A stretch of 64,000 nt of DNA from an uncultured Lactococcus sp. (GCF_934191625.1 NZ_CAKPUG010000001.1:714799-778798), one strand, 5' to 3'. Numbered from the stretch's first letter, positions 29,443 through 37,887 are shown. The notes: generated by a model not told the origin, from the letters alone. Numbers and translations: made by a program.

Positions 29443-30200
29443 TAAAAATTTCAAATTTAAGTAAATCTTTTGCAGGTAACGTTGTTCTTGACAACCTTAA
29501 TCTGGAAATTAATGAAGGTGATGTCATTGCGCTTATTGGTGCATCAGGTGCTGGTAAGTCAACGTTTTTACGTTCGATTAACTATCTGGAAGAAGCAGAC
29601 AGTGGTCAGTTAGAAATAGATAATTTTAAAGTCGACTTTGAACATATCAGTAAACAAGAAATTCTTGAGCTTCGCCGCAAAACAGGAATGGTCTTCCAAC
29701 AGTTCAATCTCTTTGAACGTCGTACAGCCCTCCAAAATGTGATGGAAGGCTTAATTCAAGTTAAGAAAATGCCCAAAGTGGAAGCACAAAAGCTTGCTGA
29801 GGAAAACTTAAGAAAAGTCGGCCTTGAAGATAGAATGAATTACTATCCCAAGTTCTTATCTGGTGGACAAAAGCAGCGTGTAGGTATAGCTCGAGCGATG
29901 GCGATGCAGCCAACTTTGCTCTTGCTTGATGAACCAACATCAGCGCTTGACCCGGAACTTGTTGGCGAGGTGCAGGACACTATCCTCAATGCAGCTAAAA
30001 ACAAACAAACAATGGTTTTGGTCAGCCATGAGATGGACTTCGTATATAATGTGGCTACAAAAGTGCTCTTCCTAGAAAAAGGGAAAATCATTGAAGAAGG
30101 AAGTCCAGAAGAAGTGTTTCATCATCCTAAAAATCCGCGGACGAGCGAATTTCTCTCTCGTCATGTTAGAACCATTGATATAGGAAGTTCAAATGATTAA
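29439..30200 (+). CDS. Amino-acid ABC transporter ATP-binding protein
   Basis: 253-residue ATPase: Walker A GASGAGKST near residue 33, Q-loop VFQQFNLFERRTALQNV, signature LSGGQKQRVGIARAMAM, Walker B LLLLDEPTSALDPE and the H-loop VSHEMDF. Of the GlnQ/HisP type. Coupled to the permease (ATGA overlap) and to the small membrane protein gene that begins inside its last codons. Confidence 0.94.
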   Translation: MIKISNLSKSFAGNVVLDNLNLEINEGDVIALIGASGAGKSTFLRSINYLEEADSGQLEIDNFKVDFEHISKQEILELRRKTGMVFQQFNLFERRTALQNVMEGLIQVKKMPKVEAQKLAEENLRKVGLEDRMNYYPKFLSGGQKQRVGIARAMAMQPTLLLLDEPTSALDPELVGEVQDTILNAAKNKQTMVLVSHEMDFVYNVATKVLFLEKGKIIEEGSPEEVFHHPKNPRTSEFLSRHVRTIDIGSSND

Positions 30201-30420
30201 TTTAGTATTACAGTTTTATCTTAAAGGTTTGCTCATTTCTTTTTTAATTGTAGGTTTACTTAGTCTTTTGTACGGTTTTATTTACTGGCTAAGGAATCAT
30301 CATAAGCCACGGAATGTCTGGCGTAATCGCTTATTTGACATTATTTTGGTGGATATTTTGACGATTCCTATTTTGAGTTTTGCAGTTGTTGGTGTACTAA
30401 TTATTTTAAGGATTAGATGA
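30193..30420 (+). CDS. DUF4059-type small membrane protein
   Basis: A 75-residue protein with two membrane helices (LKGLLISFLIVGLLSLLYGFI and ILVDILTIPILSFAVVGVLI) separated by a basic loop. It resembles the DUF4059 proteins found in streptococci/lactococci behind amino-acid ABC transporters and before trxB, exactly this context. AGGA lies 7 bases upstream and the start overlaps the ATPase gene by 8 bases, so it is coupled. Possible transporter accessory. Confidence 0.65.
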   Translation: MINLVLQFYLKGLLISFLIVGLLSLLYGFIYWLRNHHKPRNVWRNRLFDIILVDILTIPILSFAVVGVLIILRIR

Positions 30421-30490
30421 TTGCAAATCAAAATAATGGTAAATAACCAAAAGAGAACTTATAATGGTTTTATACTTTAAGAGGTGAATT

Positions 30491-31411
30491 ATGACAGAAA
30501 AAATTTACGATGTAATAGTTATCGGCTCAGGGCCTGCGGGCATGACTGCAGCTATGTACAGCGCTAGAAGTGAAATGAAAACCCTGCTCTTGGAACGAGG
30601 CGTTCCTGGCGGTCAAATGAACAATACAGCAGAAATTGAAAACTATCCAGGCTATGGACAAATCATGGGTCCTGAGCTTTCGATGAAAATGTATGAACCT
30701 TTAGCTGACCTTGGTGTTGAAAATGCTTATGGCTTTGTCACATCGATCGTTGATAATGGCGCAACAAAAACAATTAATACTGAAGAAGAAGTATTCGAAA
30801 CAAAATCAATCATCATTGCGACAGGAGCAAACCACCGTAAGTTAGGTGTGCCTGGAGAAGAAGAATATGGTGCCCGTGGTGTATCCTATTGTGCTGTTTG
30901 TGATGGCGCCTTCTTCCGTGATCAAGATATCTTGGTTGTTGGTGGTGGGGATTCCGCGGTTGAAGAAGCAATTTTCTTAACACGTTTTGGTAAAACAGTA
31001 ACAATCATGCACCGCCGTGATGAATTGCGCGCGCAAAAAATTATTCAAGAACGTGCCTTTGCTAACGATAAAATAAAATTTATCTGGGATTCTGTACTTG
31101 AAGAAATCAAAGGTGATGAACGTAAAATTGAATCTGTACGTTATAAAAACGTTAAGACAGGTGAAGTTACGGAGGCTAATTTCGGTGGTATCTTTATCTA
31201 TGTTGGTTTGGACGCTGTATCTGAATTTGCTCGTGATTTAGGTATTACAGATGAAGAAGGTTGGATTATCACAGATGCTACGATGAAGACAAGCATTCCA
31301 GGTATCTTTGCCGTTGGTGATGTTCGTCAAAAAGATTTCCGCCAAATTACTACTGCTGTAGGTGATGGTGCCCAAGCGGCTCAAGAAGCTTATAAATATG
31401 TAGAAGGTTAA
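30491..31411 (+). CDS. trxB: Thioredoxin reductase
   Basis: NADPH-dependent FAD disulfide reductase that keeps thioredoxin reduced. 306 residues: FAD-binding GSGPAGMTAAMYSAR at the N-terminus, redox-active CAVCDGAFF, NADPH-binding VVGGGDSAVEEA and C-terminal GIFAVGDVRQKDFRQ. AGAGGTG Shine-Dalgarno. Followed by a strong terminator. Confidence 0.95.
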   Translation: MTEKIYDVIVIGSGPAGMTAAMYSARSEMKTLLLERGVPGGQMNNTAEIENYPGYGQIMGPELSMKMYEPLADLGVENAYGFVTSIVDNGATKTINTEEEVFETKSIIIATGANHRKLGVPGEEEYGARGVSYCAVCDGAFFRDQDILVVGGGDSAVEEAIFLTRFGKTVTIMHRRDELRAQKIIQERAFANDKIKFIWDSVLEEIKGDERKIESVRYKNVKTGEVTEANFGGIFIYVGLDAVSEFARDLGITDEEGWIITDATMKTSIPGIFAVGDVRQKDFRQITTAVGDGAQAAQEAYKYVEG

Positions 31412-31450
31412 ACAAAAAGAACGTGCATTACTGGCGTTCTTTTTGTTTTT
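31412..31450 (+). terminator. trxB terminator
   Basis: ACAAAAAGAACG / CGTTCTTTTTGT, 12-bp stem, then T-run. Confidence 0.85.
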
Positions 31451-31522
31451 ATCGTTCGTATTCTCATAATAAATGTGTTATAATCTTATTAGTGTAATTC
31501 TGATTAAGGAAGAAAAGTATAT

Positions 31523-31771
31523 ATGGATAAAGTTATTTACGATGTTTTACTCGTCATTATGTTAGTTATTTCTGCAATTTTAGTTATTTCAATTTTGATG
31601 CAACCTTCGAAACAAGATGGTGCAGCGGATGCCTTTTCAGGGGGCACGGGAGAGTTATTTGAACGACGCAAAGCGCGTGGGTTTGAGGCTGTAATGCAAC
31701 GTTTTACAGGTATTACTATTGGTATCTGGCTTGTGCTTGGTTTTATCTTGGTCGTTCTATCTACTAAATAA
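31523..31771 (+). CDS. secG: Preprotein translocase subunit SecG
   Basis: An 82-residue membrane protein with two helices; the central SKQDGAADAFSGGTGELFERRKARG loop (broken here: SKQDGAADAFSGG, then TGELFERRKARG) is the SecG signature. Part of the SecYEG channel. In many Firmicutes secG is directly followed by rnr and smpB; here rnr lies about 9.6 kb further on and smpB is not adjacent to either. Confidence 0.92.
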   Translation: MDKVIYDVLLVIMLVISAILVISILMQPSKQDGAADAFSGGTGELFERRKARGFEAVMQRFTGITIGIWLVLGFILVVLSTK

Positions 31772-31791
31772 AGAAATAATCACATACGAAT

Positions 31792-31823
31792 GAAGGGATC
31801 CAAAAATACAGGATCGCTTTTTT
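31792..31823 (+). terminator. secG terminator
   Basis: GATCC-AAAAATACA-GGATC flanked by AAG/CTT (one G-G mismatch) and a T-run. Confidence 0.65.
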
Positions 31824-31888
31824 CATAAAAATAAAAATTTATAGACAAATGTTAACCGTTAGTGTAAATTTTTTGATACAATTTAAAT

Positions 31889-31936
31889 ACATAATTTCAT
31901 AATTTCAATTTACTCTCCAAATCGGAGAGTTTTTTC
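31889..31936 (+). ncRNA. Candidate very short terminated RNA
   Basis: An extended -10 TGATACAAT (31874-31882) is followed within about 55 bases by ACTCTCC-AAATC-GGAGAGT and TTTTTT, with no gene between. It could be a small RNA or a relic promoter plus terminator. Confidence 0.25.
31912..31936 (+). terminator. Intrinsic terminator
   Basis: ACTCTCC / GGAGAGT stem followed by TTTTTT. Confidence 0.8.
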
Positions 31937-31944
31937 TTTTAACT

Positions 31945-31977
31945 AAAAGTCCCTTTTCTTTTTAAAGGGACTTTTTA
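31945..31977. terminator. Bidirectional terminator before DUF2798 gene
   Basis: AAAAGTCCCTT / AAAGGGACTTTT; serves the minus-strand DUF2798 gene and backs up the preceding terminator. Confidence 0.85.
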
Positions 31978-31991
31978 GTATGCTTAGTAAT

Positions 31992-32453
31992 TTAACGATA
32001 AATTTTTGCAAAAATAAGCCGTGAGCTTGGTCCAACCAAAATTAATTGAAGCGGTAAAGCAACGACTATATTCAACAACCACGTTTTACCATATAAGAGC
32101 AGTAAGCTATCTGTTGTTGGTGTACCTTCCATGATAATCCCGAAAATAGACATTAGCGTCACCATTCCAAGAATCATGAATAAGGAAATAAATACTCCGA
32201 GTTGGGCCGGAGAGGGCTGTAAATTCTTTTTCTCAATATGAGAAAAAACAATTTTTTTGGCTAAAGGCCCAACAAGTGCAAGATCAAGTATCACAGCAAC
32301 GAGTAGAGCGAGTGGAAAGCCAGTAAGAACATTGCCCCAACTTTCTAAAGTTATTCCATTGGCTTTAAACACATTATACATGGTCATTCCAAAAACCATC
32401 ATTCCTGCAATTAAACCAGTAAAAACAAGTTCTTCTTTAAAATTTTTAGGCAT
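31992..32453 (-). CDS. DUF2798-type membrane protein
   Basis: About 153 residues with four helices arranged as two similar halves; both halves contain the LP(L)-V-LVGP pattern: FPLALLVAVILDLALVGPLAK and ALPLQLILVGPSSRLIF, the DUF2798 repeat. The start is ATG 32453 (MPKNFKEE) because GGAG lies about 8 bases upstream; the in-frame codons further upstream lack one. Function unknown. Confidence 0.75.
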   Translation of the reverse strand: MPKNFKEELVFTGLIAGMMVFGMTMYNVFKANGITLESWGNVLTGFPLALLVAVILDLALVGPLAKKIVFSHIEKKNLQPSPAQLGVFISLFMILGMVTLMSIFGIIMEGTPTTDSLLLLYGKTWLLNIVVALPLQLILVGPSSRLIFAKIYR

Positions 32454-32602
32454 CTTTCTTCTCCATTCTTTTAAGTGCACTATATGATAACATAAATGAC
32501 CTGGTCTTCGTAAGTGAAAACATGTAAAAAAGATGAAAAAAATGAAATTTTTAGAGCGATTTAAGTTAAAACTAGGATTTCAAAAAAAATAATATTAAAT
32601 AC

Positions 32603-32657
32603 TTGACGTTTACAAAAGTAAACGATATAATACAATTATAATTTACAAACGTAAACG
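32603..32657 (+). promoter_or_regulatory. Promoter with two inverted-repeat operators (quinone/electrophile-type regulon)
   Basis: TTGACG (32603-32608), 17-bp spacer, TATAAT (32626-32631). Operator 1 is a perfect 18-bp inverted repeat CGTTTAC-AAAA-GTAAACG at 32607-32624 filling the spacer. Operator 2, TTTAC-AAAC-GTAAA at 32642-32655, lies just past the start site. Their centres are 33 bp apart, three helical turns, so dimers would sit on the same face. Confidence 0.75.
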
Positions 32658-32672
32658 TAAAAGGATGAAAAA

Positions 32673-32705
32673 ATGAAACTTAATACAGACAAGAAGCGAT
32701 GTTGA
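32673..32705 (+). CDS. Ten-codon leader or remnant ORF
   Basis: ATG 32673 has AAGGA 8 bases upstream and encodes MKLNTDKKRC then stop. It lies between the double operator and the esterase gene. A leader peptide, or the stump of a deleted gene in the operon. Confidence 0.3.
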   Translation: MKLNTDKKRC

Positions 32706-32756
32706 TGAGAGACAAACAGTAGGCAAGACTAATTAATATCAGAAAGAAGAGATAAA

Positions 32757-33368
32757 ATGACCAATTATATTTTCAAACCGGGCGATAAAAATCGTGCACC
32801 TGTTTTGGTTTTGCATAGTACAGGTGGAGATGAACAGCAGTTGCTTCCACTAGCTGAAGACCTATTTCCCGACCATCCTCTCTTATCCATTCGTGGACGA
32901 ATCAATGAGCAAGGAATAAATCGCTATTTTAAACTCAAAGGGCCTGGTTTTACAAAAGAAAATTTTGACTTGGAATCGCTAAGTCAAGAATCCCGCTGGT
33001 TGGCTTCGGAAGTGATACGTTTAGCGGAAGTACATCAACTGGATCTTAGTAGACTTTCAGTGATAGGTTATTCCAATGGAGCTAACGTTGCATTGTATAT
33101 GCAGCTGAAAGGAATCATACAATTTGATAGAGTTTTAGCCTTTCACGCTATGCAACTTACAGATATAGACGAACCCGTAATTGCGGATGACAGTAAAATT
33201 TTCCTGACTCATGCGGATAATGATCCCATCGTGAGCCGAGCAAATCTTGAAGAACTTTCTTCGGATTTGCAAAGGACAGAATGTGAACTGGAAATATTTA
33301 AAGCCAATTATGGACATCAATTAAGTAATGACGAACTTGTAGCGGCAAAGAAATGGCTCGCAGTATGA
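32757..33368 (+). CDS. Alpha/beta hydrolase, MhqD-like carboxylesterase
   Basis: 203-residue phospholipase/carboxylesterase-family hydrolase. Oxyanion segment LVLHSTGGDEQQ, nucleophile elbow GYSNGANVAL (Ser), Asp in LTHADNDPIV, His in NYGHQLSNDEL. In Bacillus the relative mhqD is paired with glyoxalase-type ring-cleaving dioxygenases under the MarR-type repressor MhqR and responds to quinones. The same pairing occurs here, with the next gene a ring-cleaving dioxygenase. Confidence 0.82.
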   Translation: MTNYIFKPGDKNRAPVLVLHSTGGDEQQLLPLAEDLFPDHPLLSIRGRINEQGINRYFKLKGPGFTKENFDLESLSQESRWLASEVIRLAEVHQLDLSRLSVIGYSNGANVALYMQLKGIIQFDRVLAFHAMQLTDIDEPVIADDSKIFLTHADNDPIVSRANLEELSSDLQRTECELEIFKANYGHQLSNDELVAAKKWLAV

Positions 33369-33445
33369 AGAAAAAGTTAACCATACATGAACATGTCTTT
33401 CCAATCGAAAAAATTATAGAGAAACTAAAAAAAGAGGAAAAACCC

Positions 33446-34615
33446 ATGAATCCAGAAATTGAAACACAAAACATCCTTGGTGGTGTACACCATGTTACAG
33501 CAATCACATCAAGCGCCCAAAAGAATTATGACTTTTTTACAAATATTTTGGGCTTACGTTTGGCAAAGTTGACGGTCAATCAAGATGATTATGAGACTTA
33601 TCACCTTTACTTCACAGGGGAAGATGGGAAAAGTCCAAATATGACCTTCTTTGACTTCAAGGATATTCCGAAAGGAATGCATGGTGCGAATAATATTGAA
33701 CGCGCTTCGTTTCGAGTGCCAAGTGACGCCTCTCTTACTTACTGGACAGAGCGTTTTGAAAAGGCCCATGTTAAACACGGCGAAATCAATGTCAAATTTG
33801 GTAAGAAAACACTCGAATTTGAAGATTTTGATGGGCAAAAATACCAGCTGATTTCTGATCAAGATAATACAGGCGATGCTGCCCTTGATCGCTCATGGCT
33901 CCTTTCAAATGTAGCGCCTGAACACGGAATCATTGGGATGGGACCTGTCTTTGTCAAAGTAACGGATACCTACAACTTACGAACTATTTTGGAAACAGTC
34001 TTCGGCTTCCGCTATGCTGGTCAAGAAAATAATTTGCATCTTTTCGAAGTAGCCAATGGAGGCAATGGTGCGGCCTTGATTATTGAAGAAGCACAAGAAG
34101 GTGAACGTTATGCTTATCAAGGTTATGGAACAATTCATCATTTGGCCTTAGGAACAACAAATCCTGAGACTTTAAATTACTGGATTGAACGTATTCAAGC
34201 CTTCCGTTTGCCACACTCTGGCTTAGTTGATCGCTTCTATTTCTCTAGCGAATATGTGCGTGTCGCACCAGGCGTACTGTTTGAAATTGCAACCTTTACC
34301 CCAGGTATTGGTGCCCTTGATATGGCTGAGTCAGGTGATGGTGCTGTTGACAGTTATGAAGAGGCATTAATTACTTCAGGCTTCTGGATTGATGAGTCAA
34401 AAGAAGAAGCAGGAAAAGATTTAAGCTTACCTCGTCATCTCTTCCCAGAAGATGAAGCTGTTAAAGCACGTACAGCAGCAAGTTTACGTCCTTTAGACAC
34501 TTCAGATACCCTGCGTGACCGCAGTCGTGATGAATTATGGACCATTGAAAAAGTTGTTGAACGTCGAGAAGGTGAAAGTCTTGAAGCTTTTGAACAACGT
34601 TATCTTGGAAAATAA
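33446..34615 (+). CDS. Ring-cleaving dioxygenase, MhqO/MhqA-like (VOC superfamily)
   Basis: Two-module glyoxalase/bleomycin-resistance-fold protein: first module from GGVHHVTAITSSAQKNYDFF, second from GMGPVFVKVTDTYNLRTIL with GTIHHLALGT; metal ligands would be the His residues of GGVHHV and IHHLA plus a Glu in VLFEIAT. It has 389 residues from the ATG at 33446 (GAGG 9 bases upstream), longer than the usual 310-320 because of a charged C-terminal extension. An alternative ATG at 33365 overlaps the esterase stop (ATGA) and would add 27 residues. Probably detoxifies hydroquinone-type electrophiles. Confidence 0.8.
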   Translation: MNPEIETQNILGGVHHVTAITSSAQKNYDFFTNILGLRLAKLTVNQDDYETYHLYFTGEDGKSPNMTFFDFKDIPKGMHGANNIERASFRVPSDASLTYWTERFEKAHVKHGEINVKFGKKTLEFEDFDGQKYQLISDQDNTGDAALDRSWLLSNVAPEHGIIGMGPVFVKVTDTYNLRTILETVFGFRYAGQENNLHLFEVANGGNGAALIIEEAQEGERYAYQGYGTIHHLALGTTNPETLNYWIERIQAFRLPHSGLVDRFYFSSEYVRVAPGVLFEIATFTPGIGALDMAESGDGAVDSYEEALITSGFWIDESKEEAGKDLSLPRHLFPEDEAVKARTAASLRPLDTSDTLRDRSRDELWTIEKVVERREGESLEAFEQRYLGK

Positions 34616-34617
34616 AA

Positions 34618-34658
34618 GAAAAACCGTTTCTATCATTATGATAGAAACGGTTTTTTTA
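34618..34658. terminator. Bidirectional terminator
   Basis: AAACCGTTTCTATCA / TGATAGAAACGGTTT with minimal loop and T-run; also covers the last codons of the convergent response regulator gene. Confidence 0.88.
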
Positions 34659-35345
34659 TAAATTAAAACGATAACCCACTCCCCAAAGAGTTTCGATAGG
34701 TTGAGTCGGCAACTGAGCACTTTTGAGCTTTTCTCTTAGTCTTTTGATATGAACTACAACTGTGGCGATATCTGTATCATAGATATCCATTTCCCAGATT
34801 TGTTCGAATAAGTTTTCCTTGCTCCATACTCGATTTGGGTGTTCGGCTAAAAAGAGCAACAGTTGGAATTCCTTGTTCGTAAGGATGATTTCTTTGTCTA
34901 AAACATAAACCTTATGTGAATCCTTGTGGATGATAAGGTCATCTATCCTAAGAATATCGGTGTTTTCTTTAGGTTTTAAAAGTTTATAGTTCTGGATATG
35001 AGCTTTGACTCGTGCCACTAGTTCATTGGGACTGAATGGTTTAATCATATAATCGTTCGCCCCTAAGCCAAGGCCACGAATTTTATCAATATCTTCTTTT
35101 CTTGCGGAAACAATCATAATGGGCGTTTGTTTTTTATTTCGAATTGCTTTACAAATCTCAAAGCCATCAACGCCAGGCAACATAATGTCTATGATAATTA
35201 AGTCAAAATCTAGATTTAGAGCAGTGGTTAAACCAGCTGTTCCATCTGTTTCAATCACAGCATCCATGCCATTAATTTCCAAATAGTCTTTTTGTAAATT
35301 TGCGATACTTACATCATCTTCGATGATTAATATTTTATCCTTCAT
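34656..35345 (-). CDS. OmpR/PhoB-family response regulator
   Basis: 229 residues. Receiver domain: acidic pocket IIEDD, phospho-acceptor Asp in LIIIDIMLPG, Ser in VSARKED and Lys in YMIKPFSP. C-terminal winged helix ending VVVHIKRLREKL ... WGVGYRFNL. It follows the histidine kinase gene by 9 bases, with the kinase first, the less common order. Its likely target is the divergent DUF4822 gene, whose promoter carries 11-bp direct repeats. Confidence 0.93.
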   Translation of the reverse strand: MKDKILIIEDDVSIANLQKDYLEINGMDAVIETDGTAGLTTALNLDFDLIIIDIMLPGVDGFEICKAIRNKKQTPIMIVSARKEDIDKIRGLGLGANDYMIKPFSPNELVARVKAHIQNYKLLKPKENTDILRIDDLIIHKDSHKVYVLDKEIILTNKEFQLLLFLAEHPNRVWSKENLFEQIWEMDIYDTDIATVVVHIKRLREKLKSAQLPTQPIETLWGVGYRFNL

Positions 35346-35354
35346 TCTTGCTCC

Positions 35355-36821
35355 TTATGCTTCGGGTAGAGTTATTATAATACGAGTACCTTTGTTTAAG
35401 GTACTTTCTGCACGTACGTTGCCCTGATGCTGCTCTACAATTTGTTTGACGATACTCAGACCTAGGCCACTGCCTTTTATTTGAGAAGAACGCGACTTAT
35501 CAGAGCGATACAAATGATCGAAAATATAAGGCAAGTCCTCAGGTGAAATTCCTCTGCCATTATCTTCAAATATAAACTGGACACCTTTTGATGTTTTAAA
35601 TAACGTGAGTATAATCTCTAACTGCTGCTCTGATTGGGCAAATTTAAAACTGTTTTGGATTAGGTTTTGCATAACTCGGTCAAAGTAAGCTGTATCCAAC
35701 AGTACAAGAAGTTCATCTTGAGGGAGTTGAAGGGTAACATTGGCATTTTCGTGTCTTGCAATTTCGGTTTCAAACTTCTGGATATAAAAGGCAAAGTCGA
35801 TTTTGCTAAAACTTAAGTTGATACTGTCCATATCCAGCTTCGAGTAAAGGAAGAGTTCATCGATAAGTTCATTGAGTACTAAGCTCTTTTCATGAATGGT
35901 GTCCAAATAAAGAGCCCTTTTCTCTGGGGTCTGAGCAATATTTTCTTGAAGACCTTCGACATAACCAATAATCGAAGTTATTGGTGTTTTAAGATCATGG
36001 GAGATGTTGGCAATTAGTTCTTTGCGATTTTCTTCATATTTTTCCTGGACTTCACGTGCAGCTTGTAAATCCGACCACATCTGGTACAAACTTTCTTTTA
36101 ATTGTTCGACTTCTTTTGCTCCCTTGGAATCATCAGTAAATGGATTTTCTGTAAGTGTATTATCCTGTTCCACCAGATACCGGGCATTTTTTTCTAGACT
36201 AACCAAGGGCTTGATGATCGTTTTGGAGAGACGCTTACTGATAAACCAAAAAATAAGAACAGATAAAACAACAATAAACAGAATCATCCAAATTCCCCAG
36301 CGAATGAAGAACTCAAATAAGTTGGTTTGTCTCTTTAAAATCAGAAAGTCTCCAAAAGATCCGTCTTCATATCTAAAGCTATACTTGATGTAATTATAAA
36401 AACGCCCATTGTTGTCTATCGTGCCTGTCGGTTTAAGGTTGCTTTCGTCGAACTTAGGCATATGAACCCGGAGTGAAGAAGCTTTCAACTTTTCGGAATG
36501 ATAGAGGACATTATTGCCTTTACGAATGACGATATTAATATTTTGCTTTTCGATGTTCTGAATAATATCTTTGGCTTCGTCCTTTAAAGGAGGCTCAAGA
36601 AGATTGGGCGAACTTTTTACCAATGATTGCAAAGACAGGAAACTTTGCTTTTCTTGCTCTGTAAGAGGCTGATTTGTCGTTAACATGCTGTAAATATTTT
36701 TTATAGAAGGAATCTTACCTAATGTACTGTAAGATACAACAGAAAAAATTAAGAACACAGAAACTAATGTCACTGCGATAGCACTGATGTAAGTCGTGAT
36801 AAATCTATGTTTTATTGTCAT
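35355..36821 (-). CDS. Sensor histidine kinase
   Basis: About 488 residues: TM1 near residues 10-30, an extracytoplasmic sensor region of about 150 residues with no domain I recognise, TM2 (WGIWMILFIVVLSVLIFWFI), HAMP linker, HisKA with H-box ISHDLKTPITSIIGYVEG, and HATPase_c with N-box NLIQNSFKFA, DNGRGISPED and GSGLGLSIVK. Start ATG 36821 (MTIKHRF) has GAGAAAGAG upstream; an in-frame TTG 15 bases earlier overlaps that site. Confidence 0.92.
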   Translation of the reverse strand: MTIKHRFITTYISAIAVTLVSVFLIFSVVSYSTLGKIPSIKNIYSMLTTNQPLTEQEKQSFLSLQSLVKSSPNLLEPPLKDEAKDIIQNIEKQNINIVIRKGNNVLYHSEKLKASSLRVHMPKFDESNLKPTGTIDNNGRFYNYIKYSFRYEDGSFGDFLILKRQTNLFEFFIRWGIWMILFIVVLSVLIFWFISKRLSKTIIKPLVSLEKNARYLVEQDNTLTENPFTDDSKGAKEVEQLKESLYQMWSDLQAAREVQEKYEENRKELIANISHDLKTPITSIIGYVEGLQENIAQTPEKRALYLDTIHEKSLVLNELIDELFLYSKLDMDSINLSFSKIDFAFYIQKFETEIARHENANVTLQLPQDELLVLLDTAYFDRVMQNLIQNSFKFAQSEQQLEIILTLFKTSKGVQFIFEDNGRGISPEDLPYIFDHLYRSDKSRSSQIKGSGLGLSIVKQIVEQHQGNVRAESTLNKGTRIIITLPEA

Positions 36822-36850
36822 ATAGCTCTTTCTCAACCAAATGCTAAAAG

Positions 36851-36904
36851 TTTATAATTTGTTCATAATTTAGCCATTTGGAGTTTATATTTGCTTGCTA
36901 TAAT
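36851..36904 (+). promoter_or_regulatory. Promoter of DUF4822 gene with 11-bp direct repeats
   Basis: TTTATAATTTG, TTCATAATTTA and, one unit later, TTTATATTTGC occur in 11-bp register from 36851 to 36894, ending at an extended -10 TGCTATAAT (36896-36904). Tandem 11-bp-spaced direct repeats are the usual binding pattern of OmpR-family regulators. Confidence 0.6.
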
Positions 36905-36934
36905 AAATTATACAATAAAAAAGGAGATTATCTT

Positions 36935-37885
36935 ATGAAAGTTCAAAAAATAGTATTGTTCTCATCTGTCTTAGCACTTGGTGTCTTTGCCGATACTTAT
37001 GTGTCAGATTACTCAGCCCAAGCCAATCAAGTGTCTCAACATTCGACTTCACATAAACCCGATTCTTCATTAGGAAATCGATATGAAAAAACATTGTCAC
37101 AGACCAACTGGCAAGGTACAAAAGTTTATGATGCACAGGGCAATGATTTAACAAAAGAGAATAGTAACTTTATCGGTCTTGCTAAATATGACAACAAAAC
37201 AGGTTACTATGAATTTTTTGATAAGACGACAGGAAAAACCAGAGGAGATGAAGGAACATTTTTCGTGACAAATGATGGCACAAAACGAGTCCTGATTTCT
37301 GCCACACAAAACTATCAAGCTGTCGTTGATATTACAGAGTTGAATCATCACAAATTTACTTACAAACGAATGGGTGTCGATAAAAATGGTCAACCGGTCG
37401 AAGTATATGTCGAACATGTACCCTATAAGGTGAAAAACCTTAAATTTACACATGGCCGTGAAAAATTGCATACCCAAACAGGAAAAATTGTGAAGTCAGA
37501 GCCTGGAAGTCAAATTCTAGGTAGTACCTTATGGCATGGTACAATAGTGCGTGACGAACAAGGCCATGACGTAACAAAAGAAAACCAGATGTTTATTAGT
37601 CTTGCGAAATTTGATGCACAGACAAGCAAATATGAATTTTTCGATGTCAATACAGGTAATACACGTGGAGACTTTGGTTACTTTGATGTGATTTTCAAAA
37701 ATAAAATTAGAAGTCATGTGTCTATAGGTCAAAATAAATACGGTGCAGCATTAGAAATCACTGAGCTCAATTCTCGAAAATTTACTTATAAACGTATGGG
37801 GAAAGATGCAGCTGGTAAGGATATTGTGGTCTATGTTGAACATGAGCCATACAAAGGATCTTTTAATCCAAGCTTTACCTTCTAA
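36935..37885 (+). CDS. Secreted protein with two DUF4822 repeats
   Basis: 316 residues with a Sec signal peptide (MKVQKIVLFSSVLALGVFAD, cleavage probably after AQA near residue 33). The mature protein is an internal duplication: unit 1 (about residues 45-160) and unit 2 (about 190-305) share the order NWQGT/LWHGT, GNDLTKEN/GHDVTKEN, YYEFFDKTTGKTRGD/KYEFFDVNTGNTRGD, and ITELN-HKFTYKRMG. Start ATG has AAGGAG 8 bases upstream. The divergent kinase/regulator pair is a likely controller. No wall anchor or TM segment, so it is released or bound non-covalently. Function of DUF4822 unknown. Confidence 0.82.
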   Translation: MKVQKIVLFSSVLALGVFADTYVSDYSAQANQVSQHSTSHKPDSSLGNRYEKTLSQTNWQGTKVYDAQGNDLTKENSNFIGLAKYDNKTGYYEFFDKTTGKTRGDEGTFFVTNDGTKRVLISATQNYQAVVDITELNHHKFTYKRMGVDKNGQPVEVYVEHVPYKVKNLKFTHGREKLHTQTGKIVKSEPGSQILGSTLWHGTIVRDEQGHDVTKENQMFISLAKFDAQTSKYEFFDVNTGNTRGDFGYFDVIFKNKIRSHVSIGQNKYGAALEITELNSRKFTYKRMGKDAAGKDIVVYVEHEPYKGSFNPSFTF

Positions 37886-37887
37886 CT

